From contig NZ_JAAFZB010000096.1 in assembly GCF_010692725.1 (NCBI RefSeq), positions 496,001-560,000 on the forward strand: DNA of 64,000 nucleotides, in the 5' to 3' direction. Below the pieces are notes generated by a model. That model made no database searches, was not told where the DNA came from, and worked only from the letters and a program-made list of their open reading frames with translations. Below are positions 1 to 7,973 of the stretch, in pieces (position 1 is the first letter of the stretch; every line of letters starts with the position of its first letter). A program made the position numbers and the translations under genes. This DNA comes from Flavihumibacter soli (GTDB lineage: Bacteria; Bacteroidota; Bacteroidia; Sphingobacteriales; Sphingobacteriaceae).

Positions 1-62
1 GATTAGAAAACCGTTCAATTGCCTGAAAGTTTTAGCCGGGTAGCAATTTTAGCCGGTTCAGC

Positions 63-1979
63 CTATTTCACTCTACCTGCACCAACCTTGATCTCCTCTA
101 CCACGGTCGGATCAAGCAGTGTTGAGATATCTCCAAAATTGGACGTCTCGCCTTCAGCGATCTTCCGCAGTATACGGCGCATGATCTTGCCGGAACGCGT
201 TTTCGGCAGGCCTGAAACAAACTGGATTTTATCCGGCCGGGCAATAGCACCGATAATGCGGCTTACTGTCTGCAATATATCCCGACGAGTGAGTTCGATA
301 TCATGTTCTGAGCTTCCCAGGATAACATAAGCATATATTCCCTGGCCCTTGATATCATGAGGATAGCCAACTACAGCACTTTCCACCACATCAGCGTGCA
401 TGTTAATAGCGTTTTCAACCTCAGCGGTCCCGATCCTGTGACCGGATACATTGATCACATCATCGACGCGCCCTGTAATACGATAGTAACCGTCCTCATC
501 ACGCAGACAGCCGTCGCCGGTGAAATACTTGTCTTCGTAGGTACTGAAATAGGTTGTCCGGCAGCGTTCATGATCGCCATATGTGGTCCGTATAATTCCC
601 GGCCATGGAAATTTGATACACAAATTGCCGTTTACTCCGTTGCCTTCTATTTCCGCTCCGTTCTCGTCAACCAGCACAGGCTGAATTCCCGGGAGGGGAA
701 GAGTGGCATAGCCCGGCTTCGTTGGGGTAATTCCTGCGATCGGAGAGATCATGATCCCGCCGTTCTCCGTCTGCCACCAGGTATCTACGATAGGGCACCT
801 GCCCTTACCAATCTTCTCATCATACCAGTGCCAGGCCTCTTCATTAATAGGCTCCCCTACAGAACCAAGTTTCTTCAGGGAGCTGAGATCCTTGTTTTGC
901 AATGGTTCATCACCGAAGCTCATTAATGAGCGGATAGCGGTCGGCGCAGTATAAATAATGTCGACTTTATATTTGTCAACGATCTCCCAGAAACGCCCGG
1001 CATCCGGCCAGGTAGGAACTCCCTCGAACATCAGGGAAGTAGCGCCCTGCGAGAGCGGGCCGTAGACAATATAGGAATGACCGGTGATCCAACCGATATC
1101 AGCCGTACAGAAATGGATCTCACCTGGCTGATACTGGAAGACGGTCTTAAAGGTATAGCCCGTGTAAACCATATAACCGCCGCAGGTATGTACTACCCCC
1201 TTGGGTTTACCTGTTGATCCGGAGGTATATAGAATAAAGAGTGGATCCTCTGCATCCATTTCGACAGCCGGGAAGTCGGGGTTACCCTGTGTCTCGACTT
1301 TTCTGATCTCATCCTCCCACCAGACATCACGGCCTTTGATCATAGACACCGGTGTCCGGCTTCGGGTAAGTACGATCACTCTCTGGACGGAGCGGCATTG
1401 TACCAACGCATCATCAATAACTTCCTTTAAGGGGATGTCTTTAGGTCCGCGGAAGCCGCCATCTGCCGTGATCACCACCGTACATTGTGCGTCATTGATC
1501 CGGTCGGCAATAGACTGCGCGGAGAAACCTCCGAACACTACTGAATGGATAGCTCCTACCCGCGCACAGGCAAGTACCGCAATGGCCAGCTCGGGTACCA
1601 TAGGCATGTAGATACAAACCCGGTCGCCCTTTTTAACCCCGTTATTTACCAGGACATTGGAGAACTGGCAAACCTTGAAATGCAGTTCCTTATAGCTGAA
1701 TTTACGATAATGCTCTTCCGGATCATTGGCTTCCCAGATCAGGGCATCGCTATCCGCATTATTCTCCAGGTGCCTGTCCAGGCAATTCTCAGTTATGTTG
1801 AGCTTAGCACCCTGGAACCATTTTACATCAGGCTCCCTGAAATTCCAGTCCAAAACACGGTCCCATTTCTTACGCCAGTAAAAGTCACCGGCTACGGCAG
1901 CCCAGAAGTTTTCCGGCTCGGCAACGCTGTAATCATATACACGCCTATAATCGTCAAACGACTTTATCTCAAGATTCAT
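63..1979 (-). CDS. acs: Acetyl-CoA synthetase (AMP-forming)
   Basis: The enzyme activates acetate with ATP and CoA to acetyl-CoA through an acetyl-AMP intermediate in the cytoplasm. At 638 aa it has the normal family length. The adenylate-forming P-loop motif YTSGSTGKPKG lies near residue 251, and the C-terminal PKTRSGKIMRR motif near residue 598 carries the lysine that is the regulatory acetylation target in this family. The N-terminus (FDDYRRVYDYSV, then FWAAVAGDFYWRKKWD) matches the Acs N-terminal region, so the ATG at 1979 is a sound start. It is the last gene of a three-gene minus-strand unit after an MHS-type transporter and a small membrane protein. That context suggests the transporter brings in acetate or a related carboxylate for this enzyme. 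Propionyl-CoA synthetase is a less likely alternative. Confidence 0.96.
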   Translation of the reverse strand: MNLEIKSFDDYRRVYDYSVAEPENFWAAVAGDFYWRKKWDRVLDWNFREPDVKWFQGAKLNITENCLDRHLENNADSDALIWEANDPEEHYRKFSYKELHFKVCQFSNVLVNNGVKKGDRVCIYMPMVPELAIAVLACARVGAIHSVVFGGFSAQSIADRINDAQCTVVITADGGFRGPKDIPLKEVIDDALVQCRSVQRVIVLTRSRTPVSMIKGRDVWWEDEIRKVETQGNPDFPAVEMDAEDPLFILYTSGSTGKPKGVVHTCGGYMVYTGYTFKTVFQYQPGEIHFCTADIGWITGHSYIVYGPLSQGATSLMFEGVPTWPDAGRFWEIVDKYKVDIIYTAPTAIRSLMSFGDEPLQNKDLSSLKKLGSVGEPINEEAWHWYDEKIGKGRCPIVDTWWQTENGGIMISPIAGITPTKPGYATLPLPGIQPVLVDENGAEIEGNGVNGNLCIKFPWPGIIRTTYGDHERCRTTYFSTYEDKYFTGDGCLRDEDGYYRITGRVDDVINVSGHRIGTAEVENAINMHADVVESAVVGYPHDIKGQGIYAYVILGSSEHDIELTRRDILQTVSRIIGAIARPDKIQFVSGLPKTRSGKIMRRILRKIAEGETSNFGDISTLLDPTVVEEIKVGAGRVK

Positions 1980-1997
1980 ACTATAAATTTATTCTGA

Positions 1998-2234
1998 TTA
2001 TCTAACAGGTGGTTTATTGTCATTGTATTCGCCGCGGAAGGCATAATAGCCAAACAGCAGGAAACCTATTATAATAGGAATAAAGATAGTGACAATTACT
2101 ATCCAGAACACATAGTCTTCCTGCGTGGCAGCAGCAGAACTAAGCCTGCGGATGGCGAAATAAGGTAGTGAAACAGCGAGCAGAACGGCTCCTGCCATCC
2201 ATAAAAACCCGAAAATCTTTCTTATACTGTCCAT
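1998..2234 (-). CDS. Small two-helix membrane protein between transporter and acs
   Basis: This 78-aa protein has two predicted transmembrane helices (about residues 8-27 and 42-64) and a short charged C-terminus. It starts 3 bp after the stop of the upstream MFS transporter and ends 18 bp before acs, so all three genes should be co-transcribed. I do not recognise a named function; it resembles small Bacteroidota proteins of the DUF6814 type found next to MHS transporters, but that label is from memory. By position it recalls YjcH of the Escherichia coli acs-yjcH-actP operon, a small membrane protein paired with an acetate permease, although the transporter here belongs to another family. A role as transporter accessory subunit is inference. 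Confidence 0.75.
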   Translation of the reverse strand: MDSIRKIFGFLWMAGAVLLAVSLPYFAIRRLSSAAATQEDYVFWIVIVTIFIPIIIGFLLFGYYAFRGEYNDNKPPVR

Positions 2235-2237
2235 TTC

Positions 2238-3773
2238 TTAGTCGTTGAGGGTTTTAAAGCTTGCTTTATTAATGAATAAAAATCCCGTCACCACACAGAT
2301 GCTCGCGATCACTATCGGGTACCATAAACCGTCGAGTGGCGAAGCCCCGGGCATGGATGTCAGGCTTATCGCAATGAACGGGGTGAGTCCTCCGAACACC
2401 CCATTACCGATGTGGTAAGGCAGCGACATAGATGTGTAACGTATCCGAGTTGGAAATAATTCTACGAGGAATGCGGCTATCGGCCCGTAAACCATCGCGA
2501 CAAAAATGACCTGGATAGAGACCAGTAGTACCAGCATCCAGAATGAGCTGTCGGAAAGAGTGATTTCCCTCTTTACTTCCGCCGGTGCCTTTTTTACCGC
2601 AGTAAATCGCTGCCTGGAAATTTCATGATAAGCGGTACCATCCGAATAGCGCTTCGAAACTGTAGATACAGTTAAGGAGTCACTGCTCCCGCTGATCTGG
2701 CTGGTAGAACTTTGTAATGAACCAGCGTCGCTGAGCTCCGTTTTCCCTTTAAGGTCCGATAACTGCAGCATCTGGCTGTATATGGGCCGGTAGAGAAATA
2801 TAGCAAGCAGCATTCCGCAAAGCATTATTCCTTTTCTCCCGATCCGGTCAGACCAATGGCCAAACAATACGAAAAAAGGCGTTCCGATGAGTAAAGCGAT
2901 GGCAATGATATAATTCGATTGAACAAACTCGATGTTCATGGTTTTTTGAATGAAGGAAAGCGCATAGAACTGACCTGTATACCAGATAACTCCCTGCCCT
3001 GCGGTAGCTCCGAACAAAGCCAGTAATACCATCTTTAAGTTTTCCCGCTTTCCGAAAGATTCCTTTAGGGGGTTCCTGGAGATGGTGCCCTCAGCTTTGA
3101 TCTTGGAGAACATAGGCGATTCCTTCATTCTTAAGCGGATGAATATCGATACGGCAACAAGGACCAGCGACAATAAGAATGGTACTCTCCATCCACCCCA
3201 CTCGTCAACGAAACTGGTCTCGCCAACCGCTTTTCTTGTTAGCAGTATAACCCCTATGGATAAAAATAATCCCAGGGTTGCAGTGGTTTGTATAAAGGAA
3301 GTGTAGAAGCCCCGGCGTTTTGCGGGAGCATGCTCGGCAACATAGGTCGCGGCACCACCATATTCGCCACCCAACGCAAGGCCTTGTATCAATCGCAGGA
3401 TCAGGACGAGAGCGGGAGCCCAGTATCCTATGGTGGCATAACCCGGGATAAGGCCAATGGCAAACGTCGATCCGCCCATCAGTATTAGGGTCAGCAGGAA
3501 GGTATACTTACGCCCCAGGATATCACCCAGCCTGCCAAACACCAGTGCGCCGAAAGGCCTGACTATGAATCCCGCAGCGAAAGTGGCAAGAGTGGACAGA
3601 AAGGCAGCGGTCGGGTTATCCTGCGGAAAGAACTGCACCGAGAGAATAGCCGCCAGGCTTCCAAAGATGTAAAAGTCATACCATTCGATTAACGTTCCTA
3701 CTGATGATGCTGAAATAACACCCCAAAGTTTCTTCTTATCGGCTGAAGCAGTTTGCCGGTTTTCGTCTGTCAT
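2238..3773 (-). CDS. MFS transporter of the metabolite:H+ symporter (MHS/ProP-like) family
   Basis: This 511-aa inner-membrane protein has about 12 transmembrane helices. The N-terminal pattern SVGTLIEWYDFYIFGSLAA and the conserved loop FGRLGDILGRKYTF are typical of MHS symporters such as ProP, KgtP and ShiA, which move small carboxylates, betaines or similar solutes with protons. The second-half MFS loop motif GHWSDRIGRKGIM is also present. Between helices of the C-terminal half there is a hydrophilic Ser/Thr-rich insertion (about residues 335-400) not usual in ProP relatives. It leads the operon with the small membrane protein and acs, so acetate or another short-chain carboxylate is a reasonable guess for the substrate. 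Specificity cannot be read from sequence. Confidence 0.9.
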   Translation of the reverse strand: MTDENRQTASADKKKLWGVISASSVGTLIEWYDFYIFGSLAAILSVQFFPQDNPTAAFLSTLATFAAGFIVRPFGALVFGRLGDILGRKYTFLLTLILMGGSTFAIGLIPGYATIGYWAPALVLILRLIQGLALGGEYGGAATYVAEHAPAKRRGFYTSFIQTTATLGLFLSIGVILLTRKAVGETSFVDEWGGWRVPFLLSLVLVAVSIFIRLRMKESPMFSKIKAEGTISRNPLKESFGKRENLKMVLLALFGATAGQGVIWYTGQFYALSFIQKTMNIEFVQSNYIIAIALLIGTPFFVLFGHWSDRIGRKGIMLCGMLLAIFLYRPIYSQMLQLSDLKGKTELSDAGSLQSSTSQISGSSDSLTVSTVSKRYSDGTAYHEISRQRFTAVKKAPAEVKREITLSDSSFWMLVLLVSIQVIFVAMVYGPIAAFLVELFPTRIRYTSMSLPYHIGNGVFGGLTPFIAISLTSMPGASPLDGLWYPIVIASICVVTGFLFINKASFKTLND

Positions 3774-3926
3774 TTACACGGGCTTATAAGTTCTGAAAGC
3801 AATCATAGCAAATAAATCAAGTAAACGTTAAGGAAATGCACAGAAAATCGGGAAGCAGCTATGTAACAGTTATGTGCAGGTAGCCAAAATTGTTTATTAG
3901 CTATTGAATTATCCTTATATTTAAGT

Positions 3927-4655
3927 ATGGAATGGAAACGCGGAATTAAAACTCCGTTCTTCTACTTTTTGCTAATCCCGTTCCTTTACATAAATCAACG
4001 GGCTGCTTCCCAGGAGGCCTGCAAAGTTCTGATGCCATCGATAGCGGGAACATATGAGGGAAGCTGCAAGAAAGGCAAAGCTAGCGGAGAAGGGAAAGCG
4101 GAAGGCACTGATCAGTATTCGGGTGAGTTTAAAGAGGGCTTGCCGCACGGGAAAGGAATTTATCGCTGGAAAAACGGTAATTTCTATCAGGGCGATTGGG
4201 TCCGGGGCCAGAAGGAAGGTAACGGCGGGATGGCTTACAAACGGCCAGGAAAACCTGACAGTATAGTTACAGGCTTCTGGAAGAAGGATATATACATAGC
4301 AAAATACGAAAAGCCATTTAAGCTATACCACCGAACGATGCAGGTTACCCAGACCGATGTCAAATTTACAGTTTCTCCAACCAACGAAATCAATATCATG
4401 TTGAGTAATACTACCGGGAACATGCCTAATCTGAATGGAACCGTAACGCCCAGGGCTATTCTTGAGGATGTATCAATCGCAGTGGGGTCCTTTGTCAGGA
4501 TGGTGAACCTGTTCGAAAACCATAAACAGACAGCATATAAACTGGAGCAGGTAACCTTTCCATTCCGGGCGATATTCAGAATTGGCGACCAGGAAGTCGA
4601 TATGGAGTTTCTCGAAGACGGGAAATACACCATGGAGATTGCTTTGAATAACTAG
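3927..4655 (+). CDS. Exported MORN-repeat protein
   Basis: The 242-aa protein begins with a basic then hydrophobic stretch (residues 1-28) ending near RAASQEA, consistent with a Sec signal peptide. Residues of about 45-110 hold MORN-type repeats with the pattern YSGEFKEGLPHGKGIYRWKNG and YQGDWVRGQKEGNG. The C-terminal half (about 115-242) is beta-rich and unrecognised. MORN repeats form an extended beta-sheet that usually mediates binding, so no reaction can be assigned. It lies alone between the divergent MFS operon and the ribosomal protein cluster. The AT-rich sequence just before the ATG at 3927 has no clear ribosome-binding site. Confidence 0.8.
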   Translation: MEWKRGIKTPFFYFLLIPFLYINQRAASQEACKVLMPSIAGTYEGSCKKGKASGEGKAEGTDQYSGEFKEGLPHGKGIYRWKNGNFYQGDWVRGQKEGNGGMAYKRPGKPDSIVTGFWKKDIYIAKYEKPFKLYHRTMQVTQTDVKFTVSPTNEINIMLSNTTGNMPNLNGTVTPRAILEDVSIAVGSFVRMVNLFENHKQTAYKLEQVTFPFRAIFRIGDQEVDMEFLEDGKYTMEIALNN

Positions 4656-4730
4656 ATCCTTCTGAAAAGGCTCGCTTTTTACCCCGGCAAAACCATTAAT
4701 CCCGGTTGACAAACAATATTTAAATTTGTG

Positions 4731-4761
4731 TTGCTCGTTTTATTTATTATTTCGATATTTG
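4731..4761 (+). promoter_or_regulatory. Candidate promoter of the rpmB-rpmG-DUF4295 cluster
   Basis: A TTG at 4731-4733 is followed after about 20 bases by GATATTTG (4754-4761), one base away from the Bacteroidota -7 consensus TAnnTTTG. A second consensus match, TAAATTTG, lies just upstream but has no well-spaced TTG. The predicted transcript would have a leader of about 40 bases before rpmB. This is a motif match only. Confidence 0.35.
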
Positions 4762-4806
4762 CAAACTCTTTAAGAACTGAATTTTAAAACACAACACAAT
4801 ATAGTC

Positions 4807-5040
4807 ATGTCGAAAATTTGTGATTTAACCGGAAAAATGACAATGAACGGTTTCAACGTTTCAAACTCAAACGTTAAAACCAAACGTAAGTTTTATCCGA
4901 ACCTGCAGGTAAAAAAGTTTTTCATACCTGAAGAAAACAGATGGATCACGCTGAAAGTTAGCACTTCTGCTATCAGAACCATCTCCAAAAACGGGATCAC
5001 TCCTGTAATTAACAAATTCCTTAAAAAGGGTTTTATATAA
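4807..5040 (+). CDS. rpmB: 50S ribosomal protein L28 (bL28)
   Basis: The 77-aa basic protein begins MSKICDLTGKMTMNGFNVS, the bL28 N-terminus, and continues with the conserved TKRKFYPNLQ and STSAIRTISKNG segments. It belongs to the large ribosomal subunit. Only one cysteine of the ancestral zinc-binding set remains, so this is the zinc-independent form. The gene is first of a ribosomal cluster with rpmG and a DUF4295 protein, a standard Bacteroidota arrangement. Confidence 0.97.
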   Translation: MSKICDLTGKMTMNGFNVSNSNVKTKRKFYPNLQVKKFFIPEENRWITLKVSTSAIRTISKNGITPVINKFLKKGFI

Positions 5041-5127
5041 GCAATCGTTATTCGGTCAGGTTTGAGGTTAAAGAAACATCTCTCGGCATCAAAACTCACC
5101 CGGTACAATCAAAAAAATTAAATAGTA

Positions 5128-5310
5128 ATGGCTAAGAAAGGTAATAGAGTTCAGGTTATTTTAGAGTGCACTGAGCATAAAGAAACTGGCATGCCGGGCA
5201 TGTCTCGTTATGTAACCACCAAGAATAAGAAAAATACTACTGAGCGCTTAGAGTTGAAAAAATTCAACCCGGTGTTAAGAAAAGTAACTGTTCACAAAGA
5301 AATTAAGTAA
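5128..5310 (+). CDS. rpmG: 50S ribosomal protein L33 (bL33)
   Basis: The 60-aa protein begins [18 protein letters not shown] and ends with the conserved [16 protein letters not shown] segment of bL33. It lacks the paired CxxC motifs of the zinc form, so it is the zinc-free version, like its neighbour L28. It lies 87 bp after rpmB and 40 bp before the DUF4295 gene, most likely in one transcript. Confidence 0.96.
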   Translation: MAKKGNRVQVILECTEHKETGMPGMSRYVTTKNKKNTTERLELKKFNPVLRKVTVHKEIK

Positions 5311-5350
5311 CATTGGCAATTGAATCGTCAATTGCATAATATAAAGTAAA

Positions 5351-5515
5351 ATGGCTAAGAAAGTAGTTGCAACCCTGAAGACCGGTGCCGGTAAAGAATA
5401 CTCAAAGGTGATCACAATGACCAAATCACCTAAAACAGGTGCGTATTCATTTAAAGAATTGATCGTTCACAACGACCATGTGAAAGACGCAATCGCGGGT
5501 TCAAAAAATTCCTAA
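5351..5515 (+). CDS. DUF4295 family small basic protein, probably ribosome-associated
   Basis: A 54-aa ORF begins MAKKVVATLKTGAGKEYSKV and ends AIAGSKNS. It is basic, has the same MAKK start as rpmG, and lies 40 bp after it and before a terminator. This size, sequence and place match the DUF4295 family, which in Bacteroidota follows rpmG and precedes ftsY. I recall that a Bacteroidota-specific large-subunit protein named bL38 seen in a Flavobacterium ribosome structure belongs to this family, but I cannot verify that here. Co-transcription with two ribosomal protein genes supports a ribosomal role. Confidence 0.9.
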   Translation: MAKKVVATLKTGAGKEYSKVITMTKSPKTGAYSFKELIVHNDHVKDAIAGSKNS

Positions 5516-5538
5516 TAATAAGCACAATGAAATTTTAA

Positions 5539-5573
5539 AGAGCCGCCCTCGACTTTTCGTGGGGGGCTTTTTT
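5539..5573 (+). terminator. Intrinsic terminator of the ribosomal protein cluster
   Basis: AGCCGCCCTCGAC pairs, with small bulges, to GTGGGGGGCT across a TTTTC loop and is followed by a run of six T. It closes the rpmB-rpmG-DUF4295 transcript only 14 bp before ftsY, so ftsY may also be partly read through. Confidence 0.8.
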
Positions 5574-5586
5574 CGTATTAAAAACT

Positions 5587-6561
5587 ATGGGACTATTTGA
5601 TTTTTTCAAGAAGAAAGATACCACCGTTCAGGAGCAGCAGGATCTGGATAAGAGTTTAGAAAAAACCAAGGAAGGTATCTTTTCCAAGTTGACGAAAGCT
5701 ATCGTTGGTAAGTCAACCGTGGATGAAGAGGTGCTGGATGAACTGGAAGAGATCCTGGTCACTTCGGATGTCGGTGTTTCTACCACTTTGAAGATCATAG
5801 GCCGGATAGAAGACCGGGTTGCACGAGATAAATACGTCAACACTTCCGAACTGAACAATATTCTTAAGGAGGAGGTGCAGAACTTGCTGTCGGAAAACAA
5901 CAGCAATGATTTCAGTAATTTTGAATATGGGAATCACAAGCCCTACGTGATCATGGTTGTTGGTGTTAATGGCGTCGGAAAAACAACTACCATCGGTAAG
6001 CTTGCCCATAAATTGAAGATTGCCGGCAACAAGGTTGTACTGGGTGCGGCAGATACCTTCCGCGCCGCAGCAGTAGACCAGTTAAAGCTATGGGGTGAAC
6101 GTGTGAATGTACGGGTTGTCGCCCAGCCAATGGGCTCAGACCCTGCGTCGGTAGCGTTTGACACCCTGCAGTCGGCGGTTGCCAATGGAGAGGATGTGGC
6201 CATAATCGATACGGCCGGGCGCTTACATAATAAGGTTGCCCTGATGAATGAACTTACCAAGATCAAGCAGGTGATGCAAAAGGTTGTGCCTGGCGCACCG
6301 CATGAGATATTGCTCGTGCTTGATGCATCGACAGGTCAGAACGCTATTGAGCAATGCAAGCAGTTTACGCAGGCTACCTCGGTTAACGCCCTGGCGCTCA
6401 CAAAGCTGGATGGTACAGCCAAAGGCGGAGTGGTTATCGGTATTTCAGATGAATTTAAAATCCCGGTGAAATATATAGGTGTTGGAGAAGGTGTAGATCA
6501 CCTTCAATTATTTAACAAACAAGATTTTGTTGACTCGTTATTTAAACAGGAAAAGGTTTAA
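5587..6561 (+). CDS. ftsY: Signal recognition particle receptor FtsY
   Basis: FtsY is the membrane-associated GTPase that docks the SRP-ribosome complex at the Sec translocon. The 324-aa protein has only a short N-terminal acidic part followed by the NG domain: P-loop GVNGVGKTTTIGKL near residue 125, DTFRAAAVDQL, DTAGR near 207, and TKLDGTAKGG near 272. A long acidic A domain as in E. coli is missing, which is normal for this phylum. It follows the ribosomal cluster after its terminator and precedes rimO by 32 bp. Confidence 0.97.
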   Translation: MGLFDFFKKKDTTVQEQQDLDKSLEKTKEGIFSKLTKAIVGKSTVDEEVLDELEEILVTSDVGVSTTLKIIGRIEDRVARDKYVNTSELNNILKEEVQNLLSENNSNDFSNFEYGNHKPYVIMVVGVNGVGKTTTIGKLAHKLKIAGNKVVLGAADTFRAAAVDQLKLWGERVNVRVVAQPMGSDPASVAFDTLQSAVANGEDVAIIDTAGRLHNKVALMNELTKIKQVMQKVVPGAPHEILLVLDASTGQNAIEQCKQFTQATSVNALALTKLDGTAKGGVVIGISDEFKIPVKYIGVGEGVDHLQLFNKQDFVDSLFKQEKV

Positions 6562-6593
6562 ATACTGATTCAAGCAAGGAAAGGTAGGAAAGA

Positions 6594-7925
6594 ATGAGAA
6601 CGAAAGTTAAGCAGCAGCCGATAATCAGCAAGCCGCGTGTAAATGTCATTACATTGGGATGTTCGAAGAACATCCATGACAGTGAAGTACTAATGGGACA
6701 ACTTCGCGGTAACCAGATGGAAGTTGTTCATGAAGCTGAATCCCTTGCAAGCAATGATATAATCGTCATCAATACCTGCGGATTTATCGATAATGCCAAA
6801 CAGGAATCCATTGATACGATCCTGCAGTACAGTGAACTAAAAGAGCAGGGAAAGGTCGGCAAAGTAGTGGTCACCGGATGCCTCTCTGAGCGATACAAGC
6901 CCGAACTTGAATCGGAGATCAGCAATGTGGATGCGTACTTCGGAACGAATGATCTGCAAAATATTTTAAGCAACCTGGGCGCTGACTATAAGCACGAACT
7001 TCTTGGAGAGCGTCTACTGACGACCCCATCACATTTCGCGTACTTCAAAATTGCTGAAGGATGTAATCGCCCCTGCTCCTTTTGCGCAATTCCTTTAATG
7101 CGCGGAAAGCACGTTTCTAAGCCAATCGAAGACCTAGTGAAGGAAGCCAAGTTTCTGGCAAAGAACGGTACAAAAGAACTTATCCTTATCGCCCAGGACC
7201 TGACCTATTATGGTTTGGATCTCTATAATAAAAGAAACCTCGCCGACCTTCTCCGTCATCTTTCAGATGTTGACGGGATTGACTGGATCCGCCTGCAATA
7301 CGCCTACCCTTCCGGATTTCCTATGGATGTGCTCGACGTCATGAACGAGCGAAGCAACATATGCAACTATCTTGATATGCCGCTTCAGCATATCACCGAT
7401 AATATGCTTAAATCAATGCGTCGCGGTACAACAAAGCAGAAGACCATTGATCTTGTCAATGCAATTCGTGACAGGGTTCCAAACCTGGCTTTGCGAACTA
7501 CGCTTATATGCGGTTATCCGGGTGAAAGTGAGTATGATTTCCAGGAGATGAAAGATTGGGTTGCCGAAACAAAATTTGATCGCCTGGGCTGCTTCACCTA
7601 TTCGCATGAAGAGAAGACCCATGCACACCTTCTAACCGATGATGTCCCTGAAGAAGTAAAACAGCAGCGGGTGGAGGAGATCATGGATATACAGCAAGGA
7701 ATCTCTTATGAGAAGAATCAGGCTAAAACAGGTCAGACTTATAAGGTATTGGTAGACAAGAAAGACGGCGACTATTTTATCGGCCGGACTGAATTTGATT
7801 CTCCTGAGGTTGACAACGAAGTACTTCTGGATGCCAGTGTCGATTACGCAAATATTGGTAGTTTTGTGAACGTTCAGATCGACCGTGCCGAAGATTTTGA
7901 TTTGTATGGACACATTGTCAAATAA
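6594..7925 (+). CDS. rimO: Ribosomal protein S12 methylthiotransferase RimO
   Basis: RimO is a radical-SAM enzyme that methylthiolates the conserved aspartate of ribosomal protein uS12. The 443-aa protein has the N-terminal MTTase domain (VITLGCSKNIHDSE, CGFIDNAKQES), the radical-SAM cysteines in CNRPCSFC at residues 157, 161 and 164, and a C-terminal TRAM domain. The wording GCSKN and ESIDTIL separates it from the tRNA enzyme MiaB. It starts 32 bp after ftsY and is probably co-transcribed with it. Confidence 0.96.
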   Translation: MRTKVKQQPIISKPRVNVITLGCSKNIHDSEVLMGQLRGNQMEVVHEAESLASNDIIVINTCGFIDNAKQESIDTILQYSELKEQGKVGKVVVTGCLSERYKPELESEISNVDAYFGTNDLQNILSNLGADYKHELLGERLLTTPSHFAYFKIAEGCNRPCSFCAIPLMRGKHVSKPIEDLVKEAKFLAKNGTKELILIAQDLTYYGLDLYNKRNLADLLRHLSDVDGIDWIRLQYAYPSGFPMDVLDVMNERSNICNYLDMPLQHITDNMLKSMRRGTTKQKTIDLVNAIRDRVPNLALRTTLICGYPGESEYDFQEMKDWVAETKFDRLGCFTYSHEEKTHAHLLTDDVPEEVKQQRVEEIMDIQQGISYEKNQAKTGQTYKVLVDKKDGDYFIGRTEFDSPEVDNEVLLDASVDYANIGSFVNVQIDRAEDFDLYGHIVK

Positions 7926-7973
7926 ATGAAACGCATAGAGGAATTCAACAAATTCCTCTAATTTCGTTCCCGG

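Noticed and set aside
60-1997. Several long plus-strand frames opposite acs
   Set aside because: They are complementary-strand shadows of a well-conserved gene with high codon bias and match no family.
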